DNA from: Candidatus Helarchaeota archaeon | GTDB taxonomy: Archaea; Asgardarchaeota; Lokiarchaeia; Helarchaeales; HEL-GB-A | DNA: 64,000 bases | Assembly: GCA_013375455.1 (NCBI GenBank) | Contig: JABXJT010000023.1 | Location: forward strand, 1-64,000 | Direction: 5' to 3' | Part shown: positions 10,275 to 18,680 of the stretch, one piece after another | Position numbering within the stretch: the first letter of the stretch is position 1 | Layout of the letters: each line of letters opens with the position of its first letter | Translations under genes and position numbers: made by a program | The notes under the pieces: model-generated | The model's database searches: none | What the model was told of the DNA's origin: nothing | Seen by the model: the letters and a program-made list of their open reading frames with translations, nothing else

Positions 10275-10444
10275 ATTTCTTAATTAAAGAAGTGAATTAT
10301 GGGTATATATAATTCTCAAACCTTTTGTATCTTAATTGTTGATGATTTGAAAAAATTAAATTGAAATTTGTCGAATTTTTATTAGATGAATAATTTAAAA
10401 TCATGATCATATTTATTACATAGAAACTATCGAGTGAGAAATTC

Positions 10445-11857
10445 TTGTCTAAGCTTATTCCTCCCATTAAATGGCTACCCGCAAAAATAAATACAGAAAA
10501 AGTTCACCAAATCTTTAAGAAGGCACGAGAGGAAGGGAAATGGGTAATTCAATTAGTAGTTGGAACAAAACCAGACTTTTACAAACAATATGCACTAATG
10601 TATTGGGCAGATAAATTTGACATCCCTCTCATTTTAGTGAATACAGGACAACACTATGATTATTCGTTGGGTTACGGCTTAAAGGAATTTAATATGAAGC
10701 CTGTAATCGACCTTCAGATAAGAGGTAATTTGTTAGATAAAACTTCTGAATTAATTTATAAAATGGGCGCGTTAGCGAAATGGTATCGAAAAATCTCTAA
10801 AACAATAGTCCTCCCGATTCCTCATGGTGATACTATTAGCGCGGCTCTCACCGCAATAGCATGGTTTTTATCTGTTAGACAAGGGGTGGGACAGAACGAA
10901 GCGGGATTGCGATCTATGAGTCCTAATATTATCAGAAATCTTAAACCTCCTTTTACATCAGAATTTTGTGAATCATTCATTCAACAACAATGGAATGGTC
11001 AATGGTTTATTATAAGAGACGAACCATACCCTGAGCAATTTGACACGTTCGTTTGCGGGGCCGGGTCTTCTTATTTTTTTGCGCCGCATGAGATCAATGT
11101 CAAGCATCTTAAAAGAGAGGGTTACGCGGAGGATCGTATTATTCACGTAGGAAATTCAATAGTTGATACAATAAAATTACATAAGCCACCCCCACAATCA
11201 ATTTTCGATTTATATCCGATTCTCGATGATTATAATAATTGGATTCGAGTTGATATCCATAGAAGAGGAAATTTGGGCCGTTATAGATTCGTAAATCTTG
11301 TTAAAACAATTTCTAAATTACTTGAGGCTGAAATTCCAGTTATATGGATTGAAATGAATGCCACATCTGAGGCTTTAAATTATTATGGATTCAAAAAAAG
11401 AGTTCAAGGATGGATTAAAAAATATAAGAACTTTCTTTTTACACCTCTTTGGAAGAGTTATGGTAACGTTTTAGAATTTTGGAAAAGTGGAAAATGCTTA
11501 ATGGAATTTACGGATTCAGGAAGTATTCAAGAGGAGCTTAATGAAATTTCAGATACTATCTGTTGTACAATGCGTTTTTCCACTGATCGACCTGAATCTG
11601 TTTTTGATGCGCATTCGAATGTATTAATTCCACCCTTCTCTGACGAGTTCATGGTTAATCTTATTAATTACATTTACAATTCGGATTCTTTACAGAAAGG
11701 AATGAAAAATTCCAAAAAAATCTATGGGGAAGATGTGGGAAAAAAAATTTTCCAATATTTAATTGGGGAAATGAACTCTAAGGCGAATCCATTTCGATGG
11801 AACCATCAAACGCTTTTCAAACTTCCTAAAGAAGAAGAAGATTTTGATTATTTATAG
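10445..11857 (+). CDS. Divergent hydrolysing UDP-GlcNAc 2-epimerase-like protein (WecB/NeuC/LegG family)
   Basis: A 470-residue member of the UDP-GlcNAc 2-epimerase superfamily, about 90 residues longer than usual. Recognisable family marks are VVGTKPDF for GTRPE (residues 38-45), NTGQHYD (66-72), HGDTISAA (127-134), NEAGLRSMSP for HVEAGLRT (151-160), and FTDSGSIQEE with DRPE near the C-terminus. The His of HVEAGLR is replaced (QNEAGLR), and an extra segment of about 50 residues follows it. The reaction would supply ManNAc, or a 2,4-diacetamido sugar, to the NeuB step. The start is TTG at 10445, chosen because the frame opens there; the first 30 residues are unusual. Placed between radical SAM and neuB genes, it is the likely NeuC/LegG of the cluster. 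Confidence 0.75.
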   Translation: MSKLIPPIKWLPAKINTEKVHQIFKKAREEGKWVIQLVVGTKPDFYKQYALMYWADKFDIPLILVNTGQHYDYSLGYGLKEFNMKPVIDLQIRGNLLDKTSELIYKMGALAKWYRKISKTIVLPIPHGDTISAALTAIAWFLSVRQGVGQNEAGLRSMSPNIIRNLKPPFTSEFCESFIQQQWNGQWFIIRDEPYPEQFDTFVCGAGSSYFFAPHEINVKHLKREGYAEDRIIHVGNSIVDTIKLHKPPPQSIFDLYPILDDYNNWIRVDIHRRGNLGRYRFVNLVKTISKLLEAEIPVIWIEMNATSEALNYYGFKKRVQGWIKKYKNFLFTPLWKSYGNVLEFWKSGKCLMEFTDSGSIQEELNEISDTICCTMRFSTDRPESVFDAHSNVLIPPFSDEFMVNLINYIYNSDSLQKGMKNSKKIYGEDVGKKIFQYLIGEMNSKANPFRWNHQTLFKLPKEEEDFDYL

Positions 11858-11897
11858 GATTAATATATGATTTAGGTTCGAATCGAAAATTTTCTTT

Positions 11898-13796
11898 TTA
11901 TTCAAGCTCTTTAAAAATTTGATTTAATCGTTCTACTGCAATTATAAATCCTTCACCTCTATTTTGATGCCCCAACCATATTTCCGGGATGATCCCTTTA
12001 TTATAATCTTTAAAATAAGACAAAACTCTCTTGAAATCTATTTCACCTTCTAAGATTTGCAATCCTTCACCATCAGTTCCTATAGAATCAGATATATGAA
12101 AATGTTCAATATAGGGAAGGACTAATTCAATATATTTATAAAGATCTTTGTTGTTTGCTTTGCAATACATATCTGCATGGGATAAATCGAAACAAAATCC
12201 GCGACCTGTCTTTTTACAATAATATAGAACCTCGCTAGCATCAATTAGAGAATTACTCAACCATTGACCGCCAAAAAACCATGGAAATGGAGGCATATTC
12301 TCCACTAACATCATAACTCCTTCAGAGTCCAGTTGATTAAGAGATTCAATCATGGTTTCTATCAGATTATCTCGGTCTTGTATAGGATCATCAAGACTCC
12401 AGCCACCCGGATGTATAATGATTTTTGGTATAGTTTTTTTATCAAAATTTTTGGAAATTTTTCTGGTGAGATTAATAGTTCGCTGGTATACATCTATAGA
12501 CAATTTTCTGACACTATCATCTTTTGTACATAAATCCAACAGATAATCTTTCCAGTATTCGGGTGCATGAACACATAATTGTTGGATATAGTGTTTATCT
12601 TTAAGTTCAGAATTATCATAATCAAATTCTAAATCTTTATCTGATAAATGAAATTCTAATAAATCAGGATTGCTCTGCACGACATCATCAATATCATGGA
12701 ATCTTACAATTAAACCCCATCGTTTCTTCAAACCCTCAGCAACTTTTCGGTATTTTGTTTCACCAAAATCGCGTTGGAGAATATATTCATCTTCTTTAAT
12801 GTCGCGTTGGGCTTTTTTGCCTATTAATTCGTATATGCGCTGTGGAGATATACCTTTTCCGGGACTCTTAGTCTTTAGATTCTCCTCGGTAAAGGTTTCA
12901 CCTTTTTTGATATCTCTTCCTGCAACGATCGATTTAGCCAAGACTTCGCGATTAACTATCTCACCTCGTGTGATATATCTCTTCTCATATCCCATGGCTA
13001 ATTCGATATTTCTAATATCCCGTACAAGCTTAATCAATCCAGCAGGTTCCAAACTAGCAGCATGGTCCGGGCCTACCATAGTTCTATCAAGTGTAAAATG
13101 TTTTTCAATAATACAAGCTCCCGCCACAACAGCGGCTTCAGAGACGGCAATACCGCGTTCATGCCCGGAATAGCCGATAGGGACGCCATACTTTTTTAAG
13201 GTATTCATGAACCTTAAATTTAGGTGTTTAAAAGGTGCCGGATAGGTACTGTTACATTGTAATAATGCAAAATTAGCTTTTAATTCATTTAAAAAATTAA
13301 CTGTTTTATCTATTTCACTCTGACTCCACATGCCTGTGGATAATATTACCGGTTTTTTCTTTGAAACAATATATTTTATTAAACTGAAATTAGTCATATC
13401 TGCTGATGAAACCTTATATGCAGGGACATTTAGTTTTTCAAGAAAATCCACGCTTTTCTTATCCCAAGGGGTGCACATGAAGATGATACCCTTTTCCTTA
13501 CAATATTTTGTTATTTCATTGTATTCTGAATCTTTTAATTCAAACTTTTTTAAAATAGGTATTAAATACTGAAACGGCTGCTCTGAATTATTCGGATTAT
13601 CGATTATATCTTTTTTATATACTTCAGAGAGCGTTCTCTTTTGAAACTTAACAACATCCACTCCTGCGTCACATGCAATGTCAATTAATTTTTTAGCGAT
13701 CCGCAAACTCCCATTATGATTTATCCCTGCTTCAGCAATGATGAAAGCTGGATATCCAACACCTATTTTCTTGTTATTTATTTCCAGAGTTTTCAA
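11898..13796 (-). CDS. neuB: NeuB-type nonulosonic acid synthase fused to a C-terminal TIM-barrel isomerase-like domain
   Basis: A 632-residue fusion. Residues 1-275 are the NeuB TIM barrel that condenses phosphoenolpyruvate with a six-carbon amino sugar: AEAGINHNG (21-29), VKFQKR (49-54), ILSTGMWS, YSGHERG, EKHFTLDR and GPDHAASLEP are all typical. Residues 280-345 form the SAF/antifreeze-like domain (LAKSIVAGRDIKKGE) that caps the active site. From about residue 350 to the end lies a second domain with the look of xylose isomerase-like TIM barrels (CVHAPEYW, IIIHPGGW, FDLSHADMY, HISDSIG), a type of domain normally encoded separately. Ordinary NeuB stops near residue 345. The gene stands convergent to the epimerase-like gene, 40 bp apart. 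Confidence 0.88.
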   Translation of the reverse strand: MKTLEINNKKIGVGYPAFIIAEAGINHNGSLRIAKKLIDIACDAGVDVVKFQKRTLSEVYKKDIIDNPNNSEQPFQYLIPILKKFELKDSEYNEITKYCKEKGIIFMCTPWDKKSVDFLEKLNVPAYKVSSADMTNFSLIKYIVSKKKPVILSTGMWSQSEIDKTVNFLNELKANFALLQCNSTYPAPFKHLNLRFMNTLKKYGVPIGYSGHERGIAVSEAAVVAGACIIEKHFTLDRTMVGPDHAASLEPAGLIKLVRDIRNIELAMGYEKRYITRGEIVNREVLAKSIVAGRDIKKGETFTEENLKTKSPGKGISPQRIYELIGKKAQRDIKEDEYILQRDFGETKYRKVAEGLKKRWGLIVRFHDIDDVVQSNPDLLEFHLSDKDLEFDYDNSELKDKHYIQQLCVHAPEYWKDYLLDLCTKDDSVRKLSIDVYQRTINLTRKISKNFDKKTIPKIIIHPGGWSLDDPIQDRDNLIETMIESLNQLDSEGVMMLVENMPPFPWFFGGQWLSNSLIDASEVLYYCKKTGRGFCFDLSHADMYCKANNKDLYKYIELVLPYIEHFHISDSIGTDGEGLQILEGEIDFKRVLSYFKDYNKGIIPEIWLGHQNRGEGFIIAVERLNQIFKELE

Positions 13797-14173
13797 TTCA
13801 ATAGCCTCATTCTGATTTTTTGAAAAGGCCTTGGTAATAAAGGGTGGAGATTGAAATCTATTATTAATATTTTATTTAATATATTTATAAGATATTATAA
13901 ATAAGACGATTCAAGTAATTATATTTACAGATAAACAGTTATTCCTTTTGAACTGAAAAATTGGATAAATTTTACCGTTTTGAATTTAAAAAAATCAGAA
14001 AACGATTAAACTTTTATTGGATTTACCTCCAAATTAATTAATCAAGAATTTTAAGCATAAAAAAATTCTTTTTTGATGAAAAAATCTTTATCCTTAAACT
14101 GAAACTATCTTAAAATCGAATTGCTCATAGATGCATAATTGAATTATATTTGAATAAATAGAGCTGAAAAACG
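13797..14173. other. Divergent intergenic region, no gene seen
   Basis: This 377-bp AT-rich stretch separates the divergently read neuB fusion and methyltransferase genes. I see no reading frame with recognisable protein, no tRNA-like hairpins and no long inverted repeat. It should contain the promoters of both genes; TATA-like tracts are too frequent here to choose one with confidence. Confidence 0.5.
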
Positions 14174-15229
14174 ATGTTAGGAAAGAGATACGAAAATAAC
14201 GGTAAGGCAACATTAAAATTGAACGCAATTCAAAAAAAAGTTAAAAGGAAAATTGACTTAAAGGTTAGACAGAAGATTTATCAGTTTGAATCGGTACTAT
14301 GTGGTATTTGTAATAATAATGAATTTGAGAAATTAGCAAAGAAGGACCGTTATGGGCTATATATGCCGGTAGTTATTTGTAAGCGGTGTGGATTAATTCA
14401 AACAAATCCCAGAATGACCCAAGATTCTTATAACCGCTTTTATAATGAAGAATATCGCAGCTTATATGTTGGAGAGAGAACTCCCACCCAAGAATTTTTT
14501 TTATATGAATATCAAAAAGGAAAAAGAATTTACTCTTTTTTAGAGAGGACAAAAATTTTGAATAAGGTATCCTCAAATCCATTTGTCTTAGAGGTTGGTT
14601 GTGGAGCAGGGGGTATATTACATTATTTTAAAAAGAAATTGTGTCGTGTGCAAGGTATTGATATCGGGAAAGAATATATAGAATATGGAAAAGAAAAATT
14701 CGGATTGGATTTAGTTGTTGGTACATTATCTGAAGTTGTATTTGATAAATCGCCCGATATTGTTATATATTCCGATGTTATAGAACATATTTTATTTCCA
14801 AAAGAAGAATTAAAAAGAATAAAAGGAATTTTATCAGACCGTGGAGTATTATATATAGAATTACCAGGTGTAAAAAATTTATATAATAGTTATACAAGTT
14901 ATAGTAGAGATTTTCTTCGTTTTCTCCAAAATGCTCATATTTATCATTTCACGCTTACTACTTTAAATAATTTATTAAAAATAGGGGGCTTTCAATTAAT
15001 TTTAGGGGATGAAACTATAAAAAGTATTTTTAAAAAATCGGAAACGAAAGATTTAGACTTAAAATTCAAGAACGATTATAACGCGGTGATGAAATTTTTG
15101 TATAGTTTAGAAAAGTTCAGAAGACTCTATAAATTCCAAAAATTTTTTCAGAATTTAAAGAATTTCCTTACGAAATCTAAAACCAAGGATTTAAAACAAA
15201 TAGTGAAATCTATAAGAAGTACAATCTAA
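14174..15229 (+). CDS. Class I SAM-dependent methyltransferase with N-terminal zinc-ribbon-like segment
   Basis: A 351-residue protein. Residues 47-75 contain a CxxC-x(27)-CxxC pair (CGIC and CKRC, with CGLIQTNPRM after it), a zinc-ribbon-like segment common in polysaccharide-cluster methyltransferases. The SAM-binding motif VLEVGCGAGG lies near residues 138-147, the acidic residue ending strand 2 is in GIDIG, and the motif IV region is IVIYSDVIEHI. Together these mark a Rossmann methyltransferase of the type that methylates sugars or lipid-linked intermediates. The C-terminal 60 residues are Lys-rich and helical. It stands alone on the plus strand in the glycan island; the substrate is unknown. 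Confidence 0.8.
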   Translation: MLGKRYENNGKATLKLNAIQKKVKRKIDLKVRQKIYQFESVLCGICNNNEFEKLAKKDRYGLYMPVVICKRCGLIQTNPRMTQDSYNRFYNEEYRSLYVGERTPTQEFFLYEYQKGKRIYSFLERTKILNKVSSNPFVLEVGCGAGGILHYFKKKLCRVQGIDIGKEYIEYGKEKFGLDLVVGTLSEVVFDKSPDIVIYSDVIEHILFPKEELKRIKGILSDRGVLYIELPGVKNLYNSYTSYSRDFLRFLQNAHIYHFTLTTLNNLLKIGGFQLILGDETIKSIFKKSETKDLDLKFKNDYNAVMKFLYSLEKFRRLYKFQKFFQNLKNFLTKSKTKDLKQIVKSIRSTI

Positions 15230-15250
15230 AAACGGATTTTAAAGAGATCA

Positions 15251-15820
15251 TTATTCTAATTCTCGAGTTTCTAAATTAAAAATATTAATTTGACTCGACA
15301 ATCTTCCAGATTTTAAAAATGTACTCGAAATTTTTAATTTATTGTTAATTTCAGACAGAATTTGGAATGATGGAATTCCTGTTGATGGGCCACCACCCCA
15401 ACTTCCGGTTGCACTTCCAGGATTTAACAAAAGGATATGATTGTGTAATCTAACAGATTGTGCATGGGTGTGCCCAGATATAAGAATATCAACCCGCATT
15501 TTATAGGCAATTTTAGCTAATTGCTCGGGGCTACCCCGAGGGCGAATTCCTGTCCCGTGAATCAGCCCAATCCTATATTTATCTAATTCAACAAGTATTG
15601 AACGTGGAAACTCTCGAGATCCAAAATAATAATCCATATTACCAATTACATTTTTAACAGGGGCTATTGATTGTAGTCTATTGAAGATTTCAGGGTCCGT
15701 TAAATCACCCGTGCATAAGATTAAATCAAATTTAGAATTTTGAATTTTTTGCATAATCTCAAAGGGAATTTCTTTTTCTCTGTCAGGAATGTGAAAATCG
15801 CCGATCACAAGCAGAATCAT
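15251..15820 (-). CDS. Vps29-like / YfcE-type metallophosphoesterase
   Basis: A 189-residue single-domain calcineurin-like phosphoesterase fold. Metal-ligand positions are D8 and H10 (GDFHIPDR), D39 (CTGDLTD), the N61 region (GNMD), H88 (IGLIHG), and H117 and H119 (SGHTH). The whole length, and the segments DILISGHTH and NPGSATG...IPSF, closely follow eukaryotic Vps29, the retromer subunit, as well as archaeal YfcE/MJ0936-type enzymes. The Asp at 39, which human Vps29 has as Asn, is kept, so the protein could still be catalytic. It is cytosolic by sequence. It precedes the chimeric gene at 15845-17332 by sequence order; a stub of a second copy lies at 20578-20733. Phosphodiesterase versus scaffold role is open. 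Confidence 0.8.
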   Translation of the reverse strand: MILLVIGDFHIPDREKEIPFEIMQKIQNSKFDLILCTGDLTDPEIFNRLQSIAPVKNVIGNMDYYFGSREFPRSILVELDKYRIGLIHGTGIRPRGSPEQLAKIAYKMRVDILISGHTHAQSVRLHNHILLLNPGSATGSWGGGPSTGIPSFQILSEINNKLKISSTFLKSGRLSSQINIFNLETRELE

Positions 15821-16654
15821 AAAGAAACCCGAACGTAAGGGAAATTATGAAGTTTGGGAAAATATTCGCTCAATCGCAGCAATCCCTGAACCTGGTTGAA
15901 AATCGAACCCGAGTTTATTAAGCGCTGTTTCAAGGGCACTAAAAGTAATTAAAATATCCTTTTCTTGGACCACGTTCATATGGGCAATTCGAATGATTTT
16001 ATCTTTTAATTCCCCTTGTCCACCTGCTATTAGAATTCCCAATTCTTTCATTGAATTAATAATTTCTTTACCATTAATTTTAGGAGGAACTTTGATTGCT
16101 GTCACCGTGTTTGAAGCATATTCTTCTTCTGCAAATAATTCTAATCCTAAGGCTTTAGCTCCAACTCGAGTAGCTTTTGCCATTCGTCGATGACGTTTCA
16201 CTCGGTTTTCAAAACCCTCTTCAAACATCATTTTAAGTGAAATATTCTGCGCAATTATAAGAGGTATCGAAGGTGTAAGTGGGGTATCGCCCCTTTCATT
16301 GAACCACTGCTTATATAAAGTTAAATTAACGTAATATGAATGAATATTTGTTCGTTTATTAATTATATCCCATGCTCGTGACCCAACCATAATAAATCCT
16401 AGACCTGGAGGAATGCCTAAGCACTTTTGGCTTCCCGTTACTAAAACATCAAAATTCCATTTGTCCGGATAAACATAATCCCCACCTACTGAGGTTACAC
16501 CATCAACAATTAGGATTTTATTGTATTCACGGACTATTTTACCTATTTTCTCGCCTGGATTGATTATTCCAGTGGAAGTTTCATTATGACATATTGTGAC
16601 GAATTTTATGTCTGTATTTTTATCGAGTATTTCAATTAATGGCTCTTCTTTAAG
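15710..16654 (-). repeat. Duplicated block, copy A (5' part of Vps29-like gene plus 3' part of aminotransferase)
   Basis: This stretch matches 20615-21565 in the same orientation at roughly 80-85% by eye. It includes the spacer between the Vps29-like start codon and the aminotransferase stop. The right edge falls at the NeuA/aminotransferase junction, where both copies share the run ggctcttctttaag. Beyond it copy A continues as NeuA while copy B continues as the rest of the aminotransferase. Confidence 0.8.
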
Positions 16655-17332
16655 TTCTTTAGTTAAAATGTATTTTTTGAGATAAATTTCAGCGATTATC
16701 CAATCATCCTCTTCATCGATGTCAATGGCGGCGTATTCTGGCATCTCATAAATTCCTATTTTGCCAGATAGTCTATTCTCATTTCTTTTAATATTTTTCA
16801 CTCTATTTATCCAAAAAGCTCCATTTTCAACCAAAATACCACTAAAATCTTGTCTTCTCGGTCTATTTTTAAAATCGTAATTAATAGGAATTCCTTGATC
16901 TGTCCAGAAAAATTTTTTTATTCGACTACAGGATAATATAGAATCGAAATCCTTTTGGAAACATAATTCTACAGCCTTCTCAAAATCTTCAGGTTGGGTA
17001 AATGGAGTTGTTGCCTGCACTAAAATAAAGAGATCTTCATCATCAAATGAGTGCTTATTAATGAATTCGAGCATAACAGATTCAGTTGATGAATCATCCC
17101 TAGCATTTTCTTTATCTCTTTTATAGATATTAACCTTTGAAAAATTGAAATTTTTAACAACTTCGCTTATTTCTTCGCAATCAGTAGCTACAAAAATTAT
17201 ATCAACGTTCTTTGCTTTTTGTAACGCTTTTAAATTCCAATATATAAGGGGTTTTCCACATAACTCTCTAATATTCTTCAAAGGAATTGATTTACTACCG
17301 CATCTAGCCGGAATGAAAGCGATAATCTTCAT
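15845..17332 (-). CDS. Chimeric gene: NeuA cytidylyltransferase joined in frame to the C-terminal part of a class V aminotransferase
   Basis: One open frame of 495 residues made of two unrelated parts. Residues 1-226 are a full NeuA, very like the gene at 7893-8582 (ARCGSKSIPLKN, VQATTPFTQPEDF, AAIDIDEEDDW). From residue 227 (LKEEPL) to the end it matches residues 117-385 of the aminotransferase at 20758-21915, including the PLP lysine (GSQKCLG). The aminotransferase half lacks the family's first 116 residues, which hold the GHR and FTGSSTSA cofactor/substrate segments, so it is very unlikely to be an active aminotransferase; the NeuA half looks intact. The join is at about 16654. A recombination product is the simplest reading; an assembly error is the alternative. 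Confidence 0.8.
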   Translation of the reverse strand: MKIIAFIPARCGSKSIPLKNIRELCGKPLIYWNLKALQKAKNVDIIFVATDCEEISEVVKNFNFSKVNIYKRDKENARDDSSTESVMLEFINKHSFDDEDLFILVQATTPFTQPEDFEKAVELCFQKDFDSILSCSRIKKFFWTDQGIPINYDFKNRPRRQDFSGILVENGAFWINRVKNIKRNENRLSGKIGIYEMPEYAAIDIDEEDDWIIAEIYLKKYILTKELKEEPLIEILDKNTDIKFVTICHNETSTGIINPGEKIGKIVREYNKILIVDGVTSVGGDYVYPDKWNFDVLVTGSQKCLGIPPGLGFIMVGSRAWDIINKRTNIHSYYVNLTLYKQWFNERGDTPLTPSIPLIIAQNISLKMMFEEGFENRVKRHRRMAKATRVGAKALGLELFAEEEYASNTVTAIKVPPKINGKEIINSMKELGILIAGGQGELKDKIIRIAHMNVVQEKDILITFSALETALNKLGFDFQPGSGIAAIERIFSQTS

Positions 17333-17387
17333 TATTCATTCTACCTTGAGTTATTATTACTTAGCCTGAGTCAAAATTCTCTTCTGA

Positions 17388-17522
17388 CCGACAAAATCTC
17401 CGTTCTTATCGACTTTAAGTTTTTCGCGTGAATGCGGTTTAGTGTCGGGAGTTAGTGTTGGAAGTGTTTGGGCGACCGCATGGCTCCAGGAAGCTCCATT
17501 CGGATGGAAGCAAGAGCGATGA
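17388..17522 (+). pseudogene. Possible C-terminal remnant of an IS200/IS605-type TnpB
   Basis: Reading 44 codons between stops at 17385 and 17520 gives a Ser/Gly-rich tail ending TAWLQEAPFGWKQER, which resembles the ends of archaeal TnpB (OrfB) proteins. The DNA around 17493-17513 can fold as a short hairpin (gctcca / tggaagc), like the right end of such elements. The stretch is richer in GC than its surroundings. No RuvC domain is left and no TnpA is nearby. It directly abuts the upstream side of the chimeric NeuA gene. The evidence is short and by eye, so this is a tentative call. Confidence 0.35.
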
Positions 17523-17663
17523 CTAGCATACAGAGGCATTTTAATGCTACATATTTTTGAATATTTCGCAACCCCTTGAAATTGTGAGATTCAAGAAATA
17601 TATCTTTCTTCAAAGTAGCGAACTGCTGTTCGCTTGCGATTCGTATCCAATAAATTTGTTTAA

Positions 17664-18320
17664 ATTCTTTCTGGTCGTGAAGGACGAGACAACATCTCCT
17701 ATATTCCTTCTGCCCTTTCGCTTACGGTCGGAACAAAATCTGAAATGATACGCCTTCCTCCTTTAACGAGCCCAGGAGATAAGCACCAGATTCTACAAAT
17801 AAAAGAGCTATTATCCGAGTTAATAAAGCACTCGCACCTAAAATATACCTATATTTTGGCAGATGGAATCTTTGACACGCAGGAGATTCAGCAAATCATC
17901 TTGGATGACTTTAATAAGTTACCAGTGATCAAGTATAATCTCAAGAAGTCTAAAATTAAATGCCTTGAGGAATTGCCAAACGGGAATTGGCGCTTCTTTA
18001 ATCCAGTGCTGGCAGTCATTTCTGCCTACCATAAAAAGTATAATGACCGAACTGCTGTAGAACGCTTCAATGGACGGCTAAAAGACGGGACCTCCATCCG
18101 CCGATCTAACGTGCGTGGCCATCAAAAGAACCATAAATTCGTTTACTTTGGCATTTTAGCAATGCAAATAATAACACTAACCCTCCAGTATCTCATTAAA
18201 AAGATACAAAAAATATATCAAACATCTTTAACGAACTTCCTAGGAGGTAATAACGAAATTAAGAATAGAAAAATATTGAAAATATGCAATTGCAACTTGA
18301 TAAGCAAGATACTTCTCTAA
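17664..18320 (+). pseudogene. Truncated DDE transposase (IS4/IS5-like), C-terminal part
   Basis: The frame is open from 17664 (after a stop at 17661); its first ATG is 17745, giving 191 residues. Recognisable are LTSPGDKHQI, the second-Asp region ILADGIFDTQEI (about residues 37-48 from the ATG), and the Glu region NDRTAVERFNGRLKDG (about 100-115), the usual end of DDE_Tnp_1 transposases. The N-terminal half with the first catalytic Asp is missing, so the element cannot move by itself. I could not identify terminal inverted repeats. It lies between the chimeric gene and the dehydratase, inside the rearranged stretch of the glycan island. Confidence 0.75.
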
Positions 18321-18680
18321 ATTTTGCTTAATAGCCAAAACGTAAATTCAGGGCAAACTATCGACAAAAAAAGTTAAATTTTTAGTTTTGTAATCCCCTC
18401 TAATAATACATATTAATATCAAAATATATAACTGAAAAATCCTTAATACAAATGATACTTCTAATGCTATTAGAGATTTACATAATATTCAAATCCAGAA
18501 GTGAAAAGTCAGCGGATGGAAATTGGATAAAGATAACCAGTATAAAAAAAGGATTCAGAATTTAAAATCGATTATATCTAAATAAAAATGGTCATAACTT
18601 AATAGTTCATAATAAAATAAGGTATCTGATTCCTTTAGCTTATTCATAATTTATGATTAAATATAAAGAGTTTTTAGAAA
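18321..18680. other. Intergenic region after the transposase remnant
   Basis: A 360-bp AT-rich stretch with no recognisable coding frame on either strand. The last 25 bp before the dehydratase start (18656-18668, attaaatataaag) hold a TATA-like box that would place transcription close to the ATG at 18681. No inverted repeat matching the transposase upstream side was found by eye. Confidence 0.45.

Noticed and set aside
12670..13173. A 167-codon frame opposite neuB
   Set aside because: Opposite-strand reading of a conserved NeuB barrel with no domain of its own.
17357..17539. A 60-codon frame on the minus strand beside the chimeric gene
   Set aside because: Its peptide has no recognisable domain, and the plus strand of the same stretch gives a more convincing TnpB-like tail. 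Composition alone does not support a gene.
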